A stretch of DNA of 64,000 bases. It comes from Dictyoglomus turgidum DSM 6724 (GTDB lineage Bacteria; Dictyoglomota; Dictyoglomia; Dictyoglomales; Dictyoglomaceae). The notes beneath the pieces were generated by a model. That model did no database searches, was not told where the DNA came from, and was given only the letters and a program-made list of their open reading frames with translations. The stretch lies in assembly GCF_000021645.1 (NCBI RefSeq), contig NC_011661.1, forward strand, positions 1,086,723 through 1,150,722. Reading direction: 5' to 3'. Below are positions 55,462-64,000 of the stretch, one piece after another. A program made the position numbers and the translations under genes. Numbering within the stretch: position 1 is the first letter of the stretch; every line of letters starts with the position of its first letter.

Positions 55462-56514
55462 TTGAATATAGAAAAACTCTTGAAAAGTAATTATGTAGGG
55501 TATAAGGCTAATGTTCCTGATTTGCCTATTAAGCTTTCAAGAAATGAGAATCCTTATGATATCCCTAAGGAGATAAAGGAAGAGATTCTTAATGAATTAT
55601 TAAACACTCCTTGGAATAGGTATCCGGATGGGCAGTCTTTAAGATTAAGAAATAAATTAGCAGAATTTCTAAATTTATCTGCAGAAAATATTTTGGTGGG
55701 TACTGGTTCTGGAGAACTGATTCAACTGGTTTTTAATGGATTCCTTGAAGAAGGAGATAGAGTTATATTGCCTGTACCTACTTTTCCTCTTTACGAGAAA
55801 CTTTTACAGCAAAGAAAAATAGAGATAATAAAGGTTTTTCTGAATAAAGAAGATTTTTCTTTAAATTTTGATTTGCTAAAAAATTATTTCCAATATAACC
55901 CTAAAATTCTTGTGATTACTAATCCTAACAATCCTACCGGAAATTTTTTGTTAAAAAAGGAAGATTTTGAGAAGATTAAAGATTTTCCAGGAATTATATT
56001 AATAGATGAAGCCTATTATGAATTTTCTGGCTTAACTTTTTTGTCTCACACAGAAACATTTCCTAATGTGATTATTTTAAGGACCTTTTCTAAGGCTTTT
56101 TCTGGCGCAGGTATAAGGTTAGGATATTTGATTTCTAATTCCAAAATTGTTGGGTATTTGAACAATTTCAAGCTACCTTATAATGTGAATGTTTTTACAC
56201 AGATAGCAGGGGAAAGGTTAATTGAAAAATGGGATTTGTTAAAAAATAGAATAGAAATTATTAAAAGAGAAAGGGATAGAGTGTTTGAAGAGATGCAAAG
56301 ACTTAAAGACATAAAAGTTTATCCTTCTGAAACAAATTTTATTTTGTTTAGGTCTAAAAAGATATATGAAATATTGAAAAAATGCGAAGAAGAAGGAATA
56401 GCTCTAAGAGATTTTAGTAAAGAACCCCTTCTTGAAAATTGTCTAAGAGTATCCATTGGGGATAGAAGGGAAAACGATATTTTCATAAGAGTATTAAAAG
56501 AGGTGTGTATATGA
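55462..56514 (+). CDS. hisC: Histidinol-phosphate aminotransferase
   Basis: A 350-residue PLP enzyme that converts imidazole acetol-phosphate to histidinol phosphate. It has IKLSRNENPYDIP, GTGSGELIQL, TNPNNPTGN, IDEAYYEFSG and the PLP-lysine in RTFSKAFSGAGIRLGYL. TTG 55462 lies 10 bp after AAGGAGG; the GTG at 55453, which would overlap the hisD stop, is only 1 bp from that site, so I prefer TTG. The 3' end overlaps hisB (ATGA). Confidence 0.93.
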   Translation: MNIEKLLKSNYVGYKANVPDLPIKLSRNENPYDIPKEIKEEILNELLNTPWNRYPDGQSLRLRNKLAEFLNLSAENILVGTGSGELIQLVFNGFLEEGDRVILPVPTFPLYEKLLQQRKIEIIKVFLNKEDFSLNFDLLKNYFQYNPKILVITNPNNPTGNFLLKKEDFEKIKDFPGIILIDEAYYEFSGLTFLSHTETFPNVIILRTFSKAFSGAGIRLGYLISNSKIVGYLNNFKLPYNVNVFTQIAGERLIEKWDLLKNRIEIIKRERDRVFEEMQRLKDIKVYPSETNFILFRSKKIYEILKKCEEEGIALRDFSKEPLLENCLRVSIGDRRENDIFIRVLKEVCI

Positions 56515-57071
56515 GAAAATCGGAGATTGAGAGGGAAACAAAAGAGACTTATGTGAAAATATTATTGAACCTTGATGGAAGTGGATCTTTTTTAGGAGAT
56601 TTTCCTGTCCCTTATTATAAACACCTATTTTCTGCGTTTTGCTTTTATGCAGAATGGGATGTGGAGATAATGGCTAAGGGAGATGTTGAGGTAGATCCTC
56701 ATCATCTCATAGAGGATACAGGTATAGTGTGGGGAAAGGCGTTTTATAGCGCAGTTTCTAATTCTAATTTTTTGCGATTTTCGAGTAAAATTGTTCCTAT
56801 GGATGAAGCCCTAGTTATGGCAGTAGTAGATATAAGTGGAAGGCCTTATTTGGAGATAAGAGATGACAAGGGGATTTTAAATGGAAGACTTATAAAGGAG
56901 TTTTTGAGAGGATTTGTAAATAATTCTCAGATAACCTTACATATATGGTTGCTCTCAGGAGAAAATTTACATCATATTGAGGAGGCTATTTTTAAAGCTT
57001 TGGGTCTTGCTTTAGGGGAAGCTTCAAAAGAGGTACCTAATCTTAAGTCTACAAAGGGGAAGATATGGTGA
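56511..57071 (+). CDS. hisB: Imidazoleglycerol-phosphate dehydratase (divergent)
   Basis: A 186-residue dehydratase. Conserved parts are ERETKETYVKILLNLDGSG, the metal motif VDPHHLIEDTGIVWGKA, VPMDEALVMAVVDISGRPYL, and the second metal motif ENLHHIEEAIFKALGLAL. The first metal region, usually FFDHML followed by ARHG, is here YYKHLF followed by FYAEW, so the first His stays but the Asp and a second His are lost. ATG 56511 overlaps the hisC stop and follows AGAGG; GTG 56505 is an alternative. There is no fused phosphatase domain. Confidence 0.92.
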   Translation: MRKSEIERETKETYVKILLNLDGSGSFLGDFPVPYYKHLFSAFCFYAEWDVEIMAKGDVEVDPHHLIEDTGIVWGKAFYSAVSNSNFLRFSSKIVPMDEALVMAVVDISGRPYLEIRDDKGILNGRLIKEFLRGFVNNSQITLHIWLLSGENLHHIEEAIFKALGLALGEASKEVPNLKSTKGKIW

Positions 57072-57673
57072 AAGCACTTATTGTGGATTATGCTGCAGGA
57101 AATTTATTCAGTATAATTAAGGCTTTTAAATATATTGGTATTGATCCTATAGTAAGTAATAATCCTAAAGACTGGGAAAAGGCAGATCTTCTTGTGTTTC
57201 CTGGACAGGGAAATTTCTCACAGGCAATGCTAAACTTAAGAAATGAAGAAAAGGATGCAATTTTTAGGGAACTCTTGAGAAAGAAACCTTTTCTTGGAAT
57301 ATGTCTTGGTATGCAAATACTTTTTGAGGAAAGCGAAGAAGCACCAGGTGTTCCTGGTTTTGGATTATTTAAAGGTAAGGTTAAGAAAATTCCAGTGAAT
57401 AAGATTCCTCATCTTGGTTGGAATGAGGTAGATTTAAAAAGAGAGAGTACCTTTTTCAAAAACATCCCTAATAGATCTTTCTTTTATTTTGTCCATTCTT
57501 ACTATGTGGATACAAAAGAGGATATTATTTATGGATTTACCGAGTATGGGATAGCTTTTCCATCCTTTATTGTAAAGGATAACATCATTGGGGTACAATT
57601 TCATCCAGAAAAAAGTAGTGATAAGGGAGTAAAGTTTTTGAGTAATGTACTGGAGGAAATCCAAAAATGTTAA
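57065..57673 (+). CDS. hisH: Imidazole glycerol phosphate synthase glutaminase subunit HisH
   Basis: A 202-residue class I glutamine amidotransferase that gives ammonia to HisF. The nucleophile Cys lies in FLGICLGMQILFEES, and the His-Glu pair in GVQFHPEKS. The N-terminal IVDYAAGNLFSI and the FPGQGNF oxyanion region match HisH. YFVHSYYV is also characteristic. It overlaps hisB by 7 bp and hisA by 7 bp. Confidence 0.96.
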   Translation: MVKALIVDYAAGNLFSIIKAFKYIGIDPIVSNNPKDWEKADLLVFPGQGNFSQAMLNLRNEEKDAIFRELLRKKPFLGICLGMQILFEESEEAPGVPGFGLFKGKVKKIPVNKIPHLGWNEVDLKRESTFFKNIPNRSFFYFVHSYYVDTKEDIIYGFTEYGIAFPSFIVKDNIIGVQFHPEKSSDKGVKFLSNVLEEIQKC

Positions 57674-58395
57674 TTATTCCTGCTATTGATATTTATAAAT
57701 CTAAAGTAGTGAGAATGGAGACTGGTAAAAAAGAAAAGATTATTCTTGAATTTGATAATCCAATAGATCTTGCTAAATATTGGGAAAAGAAAGGAGCAAA
57801 AGCTCTGCATCTTATTGATCTTCAGAGTGCCATTGATGGAATCGATGAGAACAAAAATATAATAAGAGAGATAATAAAAAATGTTTCAATTCCTGTGGAG
57901 GTAGGTGGGGGATATAGAGATAAGGAAAAAATTGAAGAGGCTATAAATTGGGGAGTATGGAGGGTGATTGTAAGTAGTATTTTAGAAAAAGATTTAGGTT
58001 ATCTTTCTGATCTTTTCTCAAAATACAAAGAGAAAATAATTCCAAGCATAGATTGGTATGATGGAAGAGTAGGGATCAAGGGATGGCAGGATTTTGTAGA
58101 ATGGAGAAATATTAAAGATAAACTTGACCTTCTTAGAGTAAAGGAAGTAATTTTTACAGATATATCCCGGGATGGTACCTTAAGAGGGATAAATGTGGAA
58201 AATATTAAGACTTTTTTGAGGCTTCATGATTATGATATTTGGATAGCGGGGGGAATATCTTCTATAGAAGATATAATTAAGATTAAAAATATCTGGAAAG
58301 AAACAGAAAGGATAAAAGGGGTAATAATAGGAAGAGCTCTTTTGGAAGGGAGAATTAACTGGGAGGAGGCAGAGGATATTATAAATGCTGGCTAA
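57667..58395 (+). CDS. hisA: ProFAR isomerase HisA
   Basis: A 242-residue TIM barrel that isomerises the HisI product. The catalytic Asp8 is in PAIDIYKSKVVRM, the second catalytic Asp in PSIDWYDGRV, and phosphate-binding glycines occur in VEVGGGYRD and WIAGGISS. It differs from HisF by the IDIYKSK start. The half-barrel repeat is evident in the VGGG and AGGI sites. It overlaps hisF by 11 bp. Confidence 0.94.
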   Translation: MLIIPAIDIYKSKVVRMETGKKEKIILEFDNPIDLAKYWEKKGAKALHLIDLQSAIDGIDENKNIIREIIKNVSIPVEVGGGYRDKEKIEEAINWGVWRVIVSSILEKDLGYLSDLFSKYKEKIIPSIDWYDGRVGIKGWQDFVEWRNIKDKLDLLRVKEVIFTDISRDGTLRGINVENIKTFLRLHDYDIWIAGGISSIEDIIKIKNIWKETERIKGVIIGRALLEGRINWEEAEDIINAG

Positions 58396-59143
58396 AAGAA
58401 TAATTCCCTGTCTTGATACTATTGGGAAGAAGGTAGTAAAGGGGACAAGTTTCATAAATGTAAGAGTGGTGGGTGATGCTAAAGAACTTGCAAGAAGATA
58501 CGAAAAAGAGGGAGCAGATGAGATAGTACTTCTTGATATAACTGCTAGTGAAGAGGGAAGAAGTACTTTTGTGGATGTGGTTACCGATGTTGCATCAGAG
58601 CTTTTTGTTCCTTTGACAGTAGGTGGTGGAATAAAAAACATAGAGGATGTAAGGAGACTTCTAAAGGCAGGAGCTGATAAAGTTTCTATAAATACCTCGG
58701 CTGTAGAGAATCCCGATCTAATAAATCAGATTGCTTCAGAGTTTGGGAGTCAATGTCTTGTAGTAGCCATTGATGTAAAAAGGAGAGGGAAAAAATCTTG
58801 GGAAGTATATATAAAAGGTGGGAAAGTCCCTACTGGGATTGATTTTAAAGATTGGGTAATTGAGGTAGAGAAGAGAGGAGCTGGTGAAATTCTTTTAACT
58901 AGTATAGATGCAGATGGACATCTTTCTGGATACGATTATGAGCTTCTTGAATATGCTTTAAGTTATTCAAATCTTCCATTAATAGCTTCTGGTGGTGCGG
59001 GATCTTTGGAGGATTTATATAAAGCATTAAAAATTGGTGTCGATGCAGTTCTTGCTGCCTCAATTTTTCATTTTGGCACTTATTCTATTCCTGAAGTTAA
59101 AAGATATTTAAGGGAGAAGGGAATATGGGTGAGATTAGATTAG
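58385..59143 (+). CDS. hisF: Imidazole glycerol phosphate synthase cyclase subunit HisF
   Basis: A 252-residue TIM barrel. It starts [12 protein letters not shown] with catalytic Asp11. The second catalytic Asp is in [21 protein letters not shown]. Phosphate sites are in VGGGI and ASGGAGS; SVSDD-like loops are represented by DKVSINTSA. HisH, its partner, is two genes upstream. It overlaps hisIE by 19 bp. Confidence 0.97.
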   Translation: MLAKRIIPCLDTIGKKVVKGTSFINVRVVGDAKELARRYEKEGADEIVLLDITASEEGRSTFVDVVTDVASELFVPLTVGGGIKNIEDVRRLLKAGADKVSINTSAVENPDLINQIASEFGSQCLVVAIDVKRRGKKSWEVYIKGGKVPTGIDFKDWVIEVEKRGAGEILLTSIDADGHLSGYDYELLEYALSYSNLPLIASGGAGSLEDLYKALKIGVDAVLAASIFHFGTYSIPEVKRYLREKGIWVRLD

Positions 59144-59751
59144 AAATTAATGAGTTGATTGAAGATCTAAAATTTGATGAAAAAGGACTTATTCCTGTGA
59201 TTGTGCAGGATTACAAGACAGGAAAAGTATTAATGCATGCTTATATGAATGAGGAGGCTTTAAAGAAAACCATAGAAACAGGAGAAGCTTGGTATTATAG
59301 TAGAAGTAGAAGAACCTTGTGGCATAAGGGGGAAACCTCTGGTAATTATCAAAAAGTGGTAGATATAGCAGTAGATTGTGATAAAGATACTTTACTCCTT
59401 CTTGTGGAACAGATAGGCGTTGCTTGTCATACTGGAAATTTTAGCTGTTTCTATAGATCTTTGAAAGGAGGAGCAAGTTTTATCTTTCACCTTGAAAATC
59501 TTTTAAGAGAAAGGAAAAAAACTCTTCCTGAAAATTCTTATTCAGCAAAACTTTTTAGAGAGGGAAAAGAAAAAATCCTGCAAAAATTAGGGGAAGAGTC
59601 TATTGAGACTATAATTGCTGGAATGAACGGGAAAAAGGATGAATTCATATACGAAGCTTCAGATTTATTATTTCATTTTCTTGTTTCTCTTATAGAGGAA
59701 AATGTGGAATTTAGGGAGATTATTGAAGAGTTAATTAGGAGACATAAATAA
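59125..59751 (+). CDS. hisI: Bifunctional phosphoribosyl-AMP cyclohydrolase / phosphoribosyl-ATP pyrophosphatase HisIE
   Basis: A 208-residue fusion. The HisI half (residues about 1-115) contains [31 protein letters not shown] and the metal site [27 protein letters not shown]. The HisE half (about 125-208) has [30 protein letters not shown] and the [11 protein letters not shown] segment. It performs steps two and three of the pathway. It ends the operon and stops 3 bp before the convergent pbp gene. Confidence 0.96.
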   Translation: MGEIRLEINELIEDLKFDEKGLIPVIVQDYKTGKVLMHAYMNEEALKKTIETGEAWYYSRSRRTLWHKGETSGNYQKVVDIAVDCDKDTLLLLVEQIGVACHTGNFSCFYRSLKGGASFIFHLENLLRERKKTLPENSYSAKLFREGKEKILQKLGEESIETIIAGMNGKKDEFIYEASDLLFHFLVSLIEENVEFREIIEELIRRHK

Positions 59752-59754
59752 CTA

Positions 59755-61701
59755 TTATTGGGTGTAGGTTAGAGTATAGGTTTCTGTTTGAGTCTCTTCT
59801 TTTTGAGTTTGTTCCTGAGGGATAGGTTGAGACTCTATGAGAAAGTCAAAATCTCTTGGTGGTATATTTTTCAAAGCATTTTGCATGAATTCCTTCCAAG
59901 TCATAGCGGGCAGTAATCCTCCAGGAACCTTGTTAGTTGGGGTATAATCGTCATTACCCATCCAAATTCCAGCGCAAAGATCAGGAGTAAAACCAATAAA
60001 CCAAGCATCTCTGTAATCATCCGTAGTTCCTGTTTTACCTGCAGCAGGCCTTCCAATATTCGCTCTGGTTCCAGTACCATTAGTGATCACTCTTTTCATC
60101 ATTTTAACAAGAGTTGCTATCACATCCTTCTCTATTACTGGGGTAAGTTCTGGGGCACTGTTATATAAAATATTTCCCTTTGAATCTTCAACCCTTAAAA
60201 TAGCTATTGGGGTTATCCTGTTCCCACCATTTGCAAATCCAGAATAGGCTCTTACCAATTCATATAAGGTAACTCCAGAAGTGCCAAGGGCAAGAGCAAG
60301 ACTTGGTTCGAGGGGACTTTCTATACCAAGTTTTCTTGCATTTCTTATTACATCTCCAACGCCTACTTCTTCCAGCAAGAGAATAGTAGCTAGATTGTAT
60401 GAATTTTCTAAAGCTTCCTGGAGGGTGATTGTTCCATGTAATTTTCCATCATAATTCTTAGGCTTCCATATTTTCTTGTTAAAAGTGTAAGTTACCTCTT
60501 TTTCTTCAATAAGATCATATGGTTTAAATCCCTTTTGTATAGCGGTGAGATATACAAAAGGTTTAAAAGCAGAACCAGGTTGTCTTACAGCCATAGATAC
60601 CCTATCAAATTGACTTTTCGAGTAGTCTATCCCTCCAACCCATGCCTTTATGTATCCTGTGTTAGGATCAATAGCAAGCAATGCACCTTGACTTACTTTA
60701 TACTTTTTACCATATTGTTCAATGATCTTTTTAAGAGAGGCTTCTGCGTAGCTTTGGAGATTCGTATCCAAGGTAGTGTAGACCTTAAGTCCACCGCTAT
60801 ACACCATATCTTTTCCAAATTTGTTTATTAGCTCTTTTAGGACATAATCAAAAAAATAAGGAGCAATATTTTTTGCCTGAGGAGAATCATCATCTCTCTT
60901 AATTATTCCTAAAGGTGCTTTGATTGACTTTTCATAATCGGCCTGGTTTATATAACCCTCTTGATACAGTTTCTCAATTACTATATTTCTTAGCATTAAA
61001 GCTTTATCGGGATTTTTATAAGGAGAAAGAAGTTCTGGAGCAGGAATGATAGCTGCGAGTAATGCAGATTCTGGTATAGTTAAATCAGAAGCACTTTTTC
61101 CAAAATAGTATTGGGAGGCAGCTTCTGCCCCATAATTCCCATGTCCCCAATATATTAAGTTTAAATACATTTCAAGAATTTGCTGTTTTGTAAAATATTT
61201 CTCTAATTTTGTAGCTATATAAATTTTTTTGATCTTTTTATTTATAGTCCTTTCGGGAGACAGAAAAAGAAGCTCTGCAACTTGCTGGGTAATAGTACTT
61301 CCTCCTTGTTTTTTTTCTAAATGTAAAAGATCCACAAGGATTGCTCTTACTAATCCTCTTATGCTTACTCCTGAATGAGTATAAAATTCTTTGTCTTCTG
61401 AGACTACTACTGCTTGCTGAAGATAAGGAGATATTTTGTAGAGTGGAACATATATACGATTTTCCTTATACAGTCTTCCTAAAATCTTATTGTCTATGGA
61501 ATAGATTATAGTGGTTTGGCTTGGTTTGATCTCCACCCATCTATCTATTGGAGGTATATCTCTAATTACCGTCAATACGTAAATAGAAACTCCAACCAAA
61601 AGAATCAAGATAAAACTGAAAATCCCCAGAAGAACATATATAAAATTTTTTCTTTTTTTATTTCCACTTATTTTTATCTCTTTCACATACTTGTTTTTCA
61701 T
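59755..61701 (-). CDS. Penicillin-binding protein 1A (bifunctional)
   Basis: About 648 residues. One membrane helix near the N-terminus (about 20-42) is followed by the GT51 transglycosylase domain, with catalytic Glu in SEDKEFYTHSGVS, then GGSTITQQVAELLF and NLIYWGHGNYGAEAAS. The transpeptidase domain has Ser in RQPGSAFKP, SYN in ENSYNLAT, and KTGT in AAGKTGTTDDYRDAWF. A Gln/Thr-rich tail ends the protein. ATG 61701 is chosen; AAGGAGG lies an unusual 17 bp upstream, and a TTG at 61728 precedes that site, so the start is uncertain. It polymerises and crosslinks peptidoglycan. Confidence 0.94.
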   Translation of the reverse strand: MKNKYVKEIKISGNKKRKNFIYVLLGIFSFILILLVGVSIYVLTVIRDIPPIDRWVEIKPSQTTIIYSIDNKILGRLYKENRIYVPLYKISPYLQQAVVVSEDKEFYTHSGVSIRGLVRAILVDLLHLEKKQGGSTITQQVAELLFLSPERTINKKIKKIYIATKLEKYFTKQQILEMYLNLIYWGHGNYGAEAASQYYFGKSASDLTIPESALLAAIIPAPELLSPYKNPDKALMLRNIVIEKLYQEGYINQADYEKSIKAPLGIIKRDDDSPQAKNIAPYFFDYVLKELINKFGKDMVYSGGLKVYTTLDTNLQSYAEASLKKIIEQYGKKYKVSQGALLAIDPNTGYIKAWVGGIDYSKSQFDRVSMAVRQPGSAFKPFVYLTAIQKGFKPYDLIEEKEVTYTFNKKIWKPKNYDGKLHGTITLQEALENSYNLATILLLEEVGVGDVIRNARKLGIESPLEPSLALALGTSGVTLYELVRAYSGFANGGNRITPIAILRVEDSKGNILYNSAPELTPVIEKDVIATLVKMMKRVITNGTGTRANIGRPAAGKTGTTDDYRDAWFIGFTPDLCAGIWMGNDDYTPTNKVPGGLLPAMTWKEFMQNALKNIPPRDFDFLIESQPIPQEQTQKEETQTETYTLTYTQ

Positions 61702-61783
61702 AGTTTTTAGTTTTAGTTCCTCCTTCAAAAAATATGATATTATAGTATTATATAAAATAATAAGCGTATTTTACAGGTGACTT

Positions 61784-62668
61784 ATGGATTTTCAAGTATT
61801 TATAATAACAGGATTATCTGGGGCTGGAAAATCACAATCCTTAAGAATTTTGGAGGATCTTGGTTTCTTCTGTGTAGATAATATACCTCCAAAATTAGTA
61901 CCTACCCTTATTGATCTTTGTTTAGCTACAAATGGTAAAATTTCAGGCCTTGCGGTAGTAATAGATATACGCACTGAAAATTTTTTGGAAAGCTTTAAAG
62001 AGATGGTAGAGATAATCAAATCTCGAAATATTCCATATAAAATCCTCTTTTTAGAAGCCAAAGATGAGGTTATAGTTAAAAGATATAACGAGACCAGGAG
62101 AATACATCCTCTTTTAAAAGAAGGGGGAACTATTCTTGAAAGTATTAGGCTTGAGAAGGAAAAACTTTGGGAGATTAGAAATTTAGCTACCGATATTGTA
62201 AATACTTCTGATTTCTCTATAAAGGAGCTTAAAGAAGTAATATTAAAAATAGTAACCTCATTAAATACGACTGTTAAGCCTAATTTTCTAATTACAATAA
62301 CTTCCTTTGGATTTAAGTATGGAGTACCTATTGATGCTCATTTGGTTTTTGATGTCAGATTTTTACCTAATCCTTTTTATGATCCAAAACTTAGACCTTT
62401 TTCTGGTAAGTCTGAAGAGGTAAGAGGCTTTGTGTTAAGTAAAAAAGAAGCACGTGATTTCATTGAACATATAAAGAAACTGCTTGACTTTTTGATACCT
62501 CTATATGAGGAAGAAGGAAGAACAGTTCTTAATATTGCAATAGGTTGTACAGGAGGAAGACACCGAGCAGTAGTAATAGCTGATGAGATATTTTTCTATT
62601 TAGCTCCAAAGTATAATACTCATCTCCTTCATAGGGATATAGAGAAAGATGTTCATATATTAAAATAA
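61784..62668 (+). CDS. rapZ: RNase adapter RapZ / nucleotide-binding protein YvcJ
   Basis: A 294-residue P-loop protein. Walker A is GLSGAGKSQS near residue 10. FFCVDNIPPKLVPTLIDL and IDIRTENFL follow. The C-terminal domain has SFGFKYGVPIDAHLVFDVRFLPNPFYD and IAIGCTGGRHRAVVIADEI. In E. coli RapZ guides RNase E to the GlmZ small RNA; in Bacillus, YvcJ affects competence and wall metabolism. It stands before a YvcK-family gene, as in the Bacillus yvcI-J-K-L operon. ATG follows CAGGTGAC. Confidence 0.95.
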   Translation: MDFQVFIITGLSGAGKSQSLRILEDLGFFCVDNIPPKLVPTLIDLCLATNGKISGLAVVIDIRTENFLESFKEMVEIIKSRNIPYKILFLEAKDEVIVKRYNETRRIHPLLKEGGTILESIRLEKEKLWEIRNLATDIVNTSDFSIKELKEVILKIVTSLNTTVKPNFLITITSFGFKYGVPIDAHLVFDVRFLPNPFYDPKLRPFSGKSEEVRGFVLSKKEARDFIEHIKKLLDFLIPLYEEEGRTVLNIAIGCTGGRHRAVVIADEIFFYLAPKYNTHLLHRDIEKDVHILK

Positions 62669-62672
62669 TAAT

Positions 62673-63650
62673 ATGGAAGGGCGCAGAATTTTAACAGTTA
62701 TAGGTGGTGGAACAGGCCTCTCTACAATATTGAGAGGACTAAAGAGGTACAATTTAGATTTGAACGCTATTGTAACTGTGAGTGATGATGGTGGAAGTTC
62801 GGGTAGATTAAGTAAGGATTTAGGAGTACTTCCTCCTGGGGATGTAAGAAATTGTCTTGTAGCTTTAGCTGATGAGGAGTCTTTAATGGCAAAGTTGTTT
62901 CAGTATAGATTTACTAATGGAGATTTAAAGGATCATTCCTTTGGAAATCTTTTTTTGGTAGCTATGTCGGCTATTTTAGGAGATTTTCTTTTAGGGGTTA
63001 AAGAAACAAGTAAAGTTCTTGCTATAAGAGGGAGAGTCTTGCCTTCAACCTTGAAAAGGGTAAAACTAAAGGCTTATTTTGAAGATGGATCTATAATTTT
63101 AGGGGAGACTTCTATTTCTTCCTATGGAAAAAGCAAAATAAGAAAGATAGAATTGGTGCCTATAGATACTGATGTGAATATATCAGCAACTTCTGAGGCG
63201 GTAGAAGCCCTAGAAAAATCTGATTTGATAATTATAGGCCCAGGAAGTCTCTACACTAGCATAATTCCTAATTTGCTCTTAGAAGAGATTAAAGATACTT
63301 TAAAAAATATAGATAACAAGAGAATTTTGTATATATGTAACGTTATGACTCAACCGGGTGAAACTTTAGGTTATAAGGCTTCAGATCACTTAAGAGCAAT
63401 TGTGGAGCATATGGGATTTAATCCTATTGGATATGTTTTAGTAAATACAAAAAGACCCTCCGAAGAAGTATTAAAGAGATATAGAGAAAAAGGTGCAGAT
63501 TTTGTGGAACCCGACTTGGAAAATCTTAGAAGTCTTGGGGTTGATATTTTAGCTGGGGATTTTATTAATGAAGGAGACTTAGTAAGACATGATCCTTTTA
63601 AGGTAGCGGATTTTATTATGGAGAGGTTTATAAACTCAAAGGAGTTTTAA
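62673..63650 (+). CDS. YvcK-family gluconeogenesis factor
   Basis: A 325-residue protein of the CofD/YvcK superfamily. It shows GGGTGLSTILRGLK near the N-terminus, VSDDGGSSGRLSKDLGVLPPGDVRNCLVAL, YRFTNGDLKDHSFGNLFL, GPGSLYTSIIPNLL and CNVMTQPGETLGY. In Bacillus and Listeria YvcK binds UDP-GlcNAc and supports wall synthesis on gluconeogenic substrates. The gene follows rapZ after 4 bp. The third usual member, whiA, is missing; pgk follows under its own promoter. Confidence 0.94.
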   Translation: MEGRRILTVIGGGTGLSTILRGLKRYNLDLNAIVTVSDDGGSSGRLSKDLGVLPPGDVRNCLVALADEESLMAKLFQYRFTNGDLKDHSFGNLFLVAMSAILGDFLLGVKETSKVLAIRGRVLPSTLKRVKLKAYFEDGSIILGETSISSYGKSKIRKIELVPIDTDVNISATSEAVEALEKSDLIIIGPGSLYTSIIPNLLLEEIKDTLKNIDNKRILYICNVMTQPGETLGYKASDHLRAIVEHMGFNPIGYVLVNTKRPSEEVLKRYREKGADFVEPDLENLRSLGVDILAGDFINEGDLVRHDPFKVADFIMERFINSKEF

Positions 63651-63653
63651 AAA

Positions 63654-63682
63654 TTGACAAAAGATTGTATATTTCTATAATA
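63654..63682 (+). promoter_or_regulatory. Promoter of pgk
   Basis: Perfect consensus TTGACA (63654-63659), exactly 17 bp, TATAAT (63677-63682). It starts 3 bp after the stop of the YvcK gene. The pgk ATG follows 32 bp further, with GGGAGG in between. Confidence 0.85.
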
Positions 63683-63714
63683 TAAATCTATAAAGGAAGG
63701 GAGGATTTTTTTAA

Positions 63715-64000
63715 TGGCTAAAAAGACGATTTTAGATTTAAGAGATGAAGATTTAAAAGGTAAAAGGGTTCTTGTAAGAGTTGATTTTAATGTACCTTTG
63801 AAGAACGGAGTTATTACTGATGATAGAAGAATAAGAGAGGCCTTACCAACTATAAAATATCTCATGGATAAGGGTGCAAAGGTAATTTTAGTATCTCACC
63901 TTGGAAGACCCAAAGGATTTCAGGATGATTTAAGATTAGACCCAGTAGCTAAGAGATTAAGTGAACTTCTTGGCAAACCTGTGAAAAAACTTAATGATTG
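63715..64000 (+). CDS. pgk: Phosphoglycerate kinase (3' end beyond window)
   Basis: The first 95 residues are visible; the gene continues past the window. It starts [21 protein letters not shown], has the substrate-binding [12 protein letters not shown] and [12 protein letters not shown], and the SHLGRPKG motif near residue 62. It makes ATP from 1,3-bisphosphoglycerate in glycolysis. ATG is preceded by AAGGGAGGA. The strong consensus promoter suits a highly expressed glycolytic gene; further glycolytic genes may follow. Confidence 0.96.

Overview
The window is a densely packed, AT-rich bacterial chromosome segment. It holds about 60 protein genes, nine tRNA genes and almost no intergenic DNA. 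No insertion sequences, phage genes, plasmid functions, CRISPR arrays or rRNA genes are visible. Protein composition (many Lys, Glu, Ile, Arg), a six-subunit Rnf complex, DapL-type lysine biosynthesis, frequent TTG/GTG starts and the gene order suggest an anaerobic thermophile. I infer Dictyoglomus as the most likely genus. That rests on recognition of the protein sequences, not on a 16S gene, so it is an inference.

Layout. (1) 1-5000: the 3' end of a GltD/NfnB-type flavoprotein, a CsoR/CstR-family repressor, tRNA-Arg(ACG), a DUF4388 protein, an FAD-dependent dehydrogenase and a convergent YtcJ-like amidohydrolase. (2) 5000-16240: nine tightly coupled genes, perR-argR-histidine kinase-miaB-mutS-mutL-miaA-dapL-hflX, joining stress and arginine regulation, tRNA modification and mismatch repair, with a convergent DUF72 gene at the end. 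(3) 17000-20335: rho, a GerMN protein and two metallophosphoesterases. (4) 20394-21128: eight tRNA genes (Pro, Gly, Arg, His, Arg, Lys, Leu, Gly). (5) 21202-39697: nineteen consecutive + strand genes with gaps of 19 bp or less: tig-clpP-clpX-valS, rnfCDGEAB-apbE, a Gx-type membrane protein, DUF4321, ftsX, an EnvC-like M23 peptidase, ctpA, comEA, a short comEC and holA; rpsT is convergent. (6) 40104-48008: lepA, surE, hemW, an ANTAR response regulator, a WecA/TagO-type transferase, mnmG and a methyltransferase. (7) 48018-52522: a FmdB zinc ribbon, a lipoprotein, a ROK kinase, pgsA and a large secreted phosphodiester glycosidase-like protein. (8) 52616-59751: a complete overlapping histidine operon, hisZ-G-D-C-B-H-A-F-IE, without a recognisable histidinol-phosphate phosphatase. 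(9) 59755-64000: convergent PBP1A, rapZ, a YvcK-family gene and the 5' end of pgk.

How the genes work together. The Rnf complex exchanges electrons between ferredoxin and NAD+ across the membrane. The adjacent ApbE very probably flavinylates RnfD and RnfG. The NfnB-like flavoprotein at the left edge could connect the same pools to NADPH. The PdtaS-like kinase at 5845 and the ANTAR regulator at 43805 look like two halves of one RNA-level antitermination system encoded 38 kb apart. Strong promoter matches (TTGACA-like, usually 17 bp, TATAAT-like) are readable upstream of rho, hisZ, pgk, perR and the tRNA genes. In two divergent intergenic regions the opposing -35 boxes overlap. All six convergent gene pairs overlap or abut within 10 bp, leaving no room for ordinary intergenic terminators.

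I see no obviously novel multi-gene defence or mobile system. The most promising leads are the split ANTAR system, the PerR box over the perR promoter, the His-lacking CsoR-family protein, the 19-gene run mixing Rnf, cell-wall and competence genes, the ComEC without its metallo-beta-lactamase domain, and the shared-core promoters.
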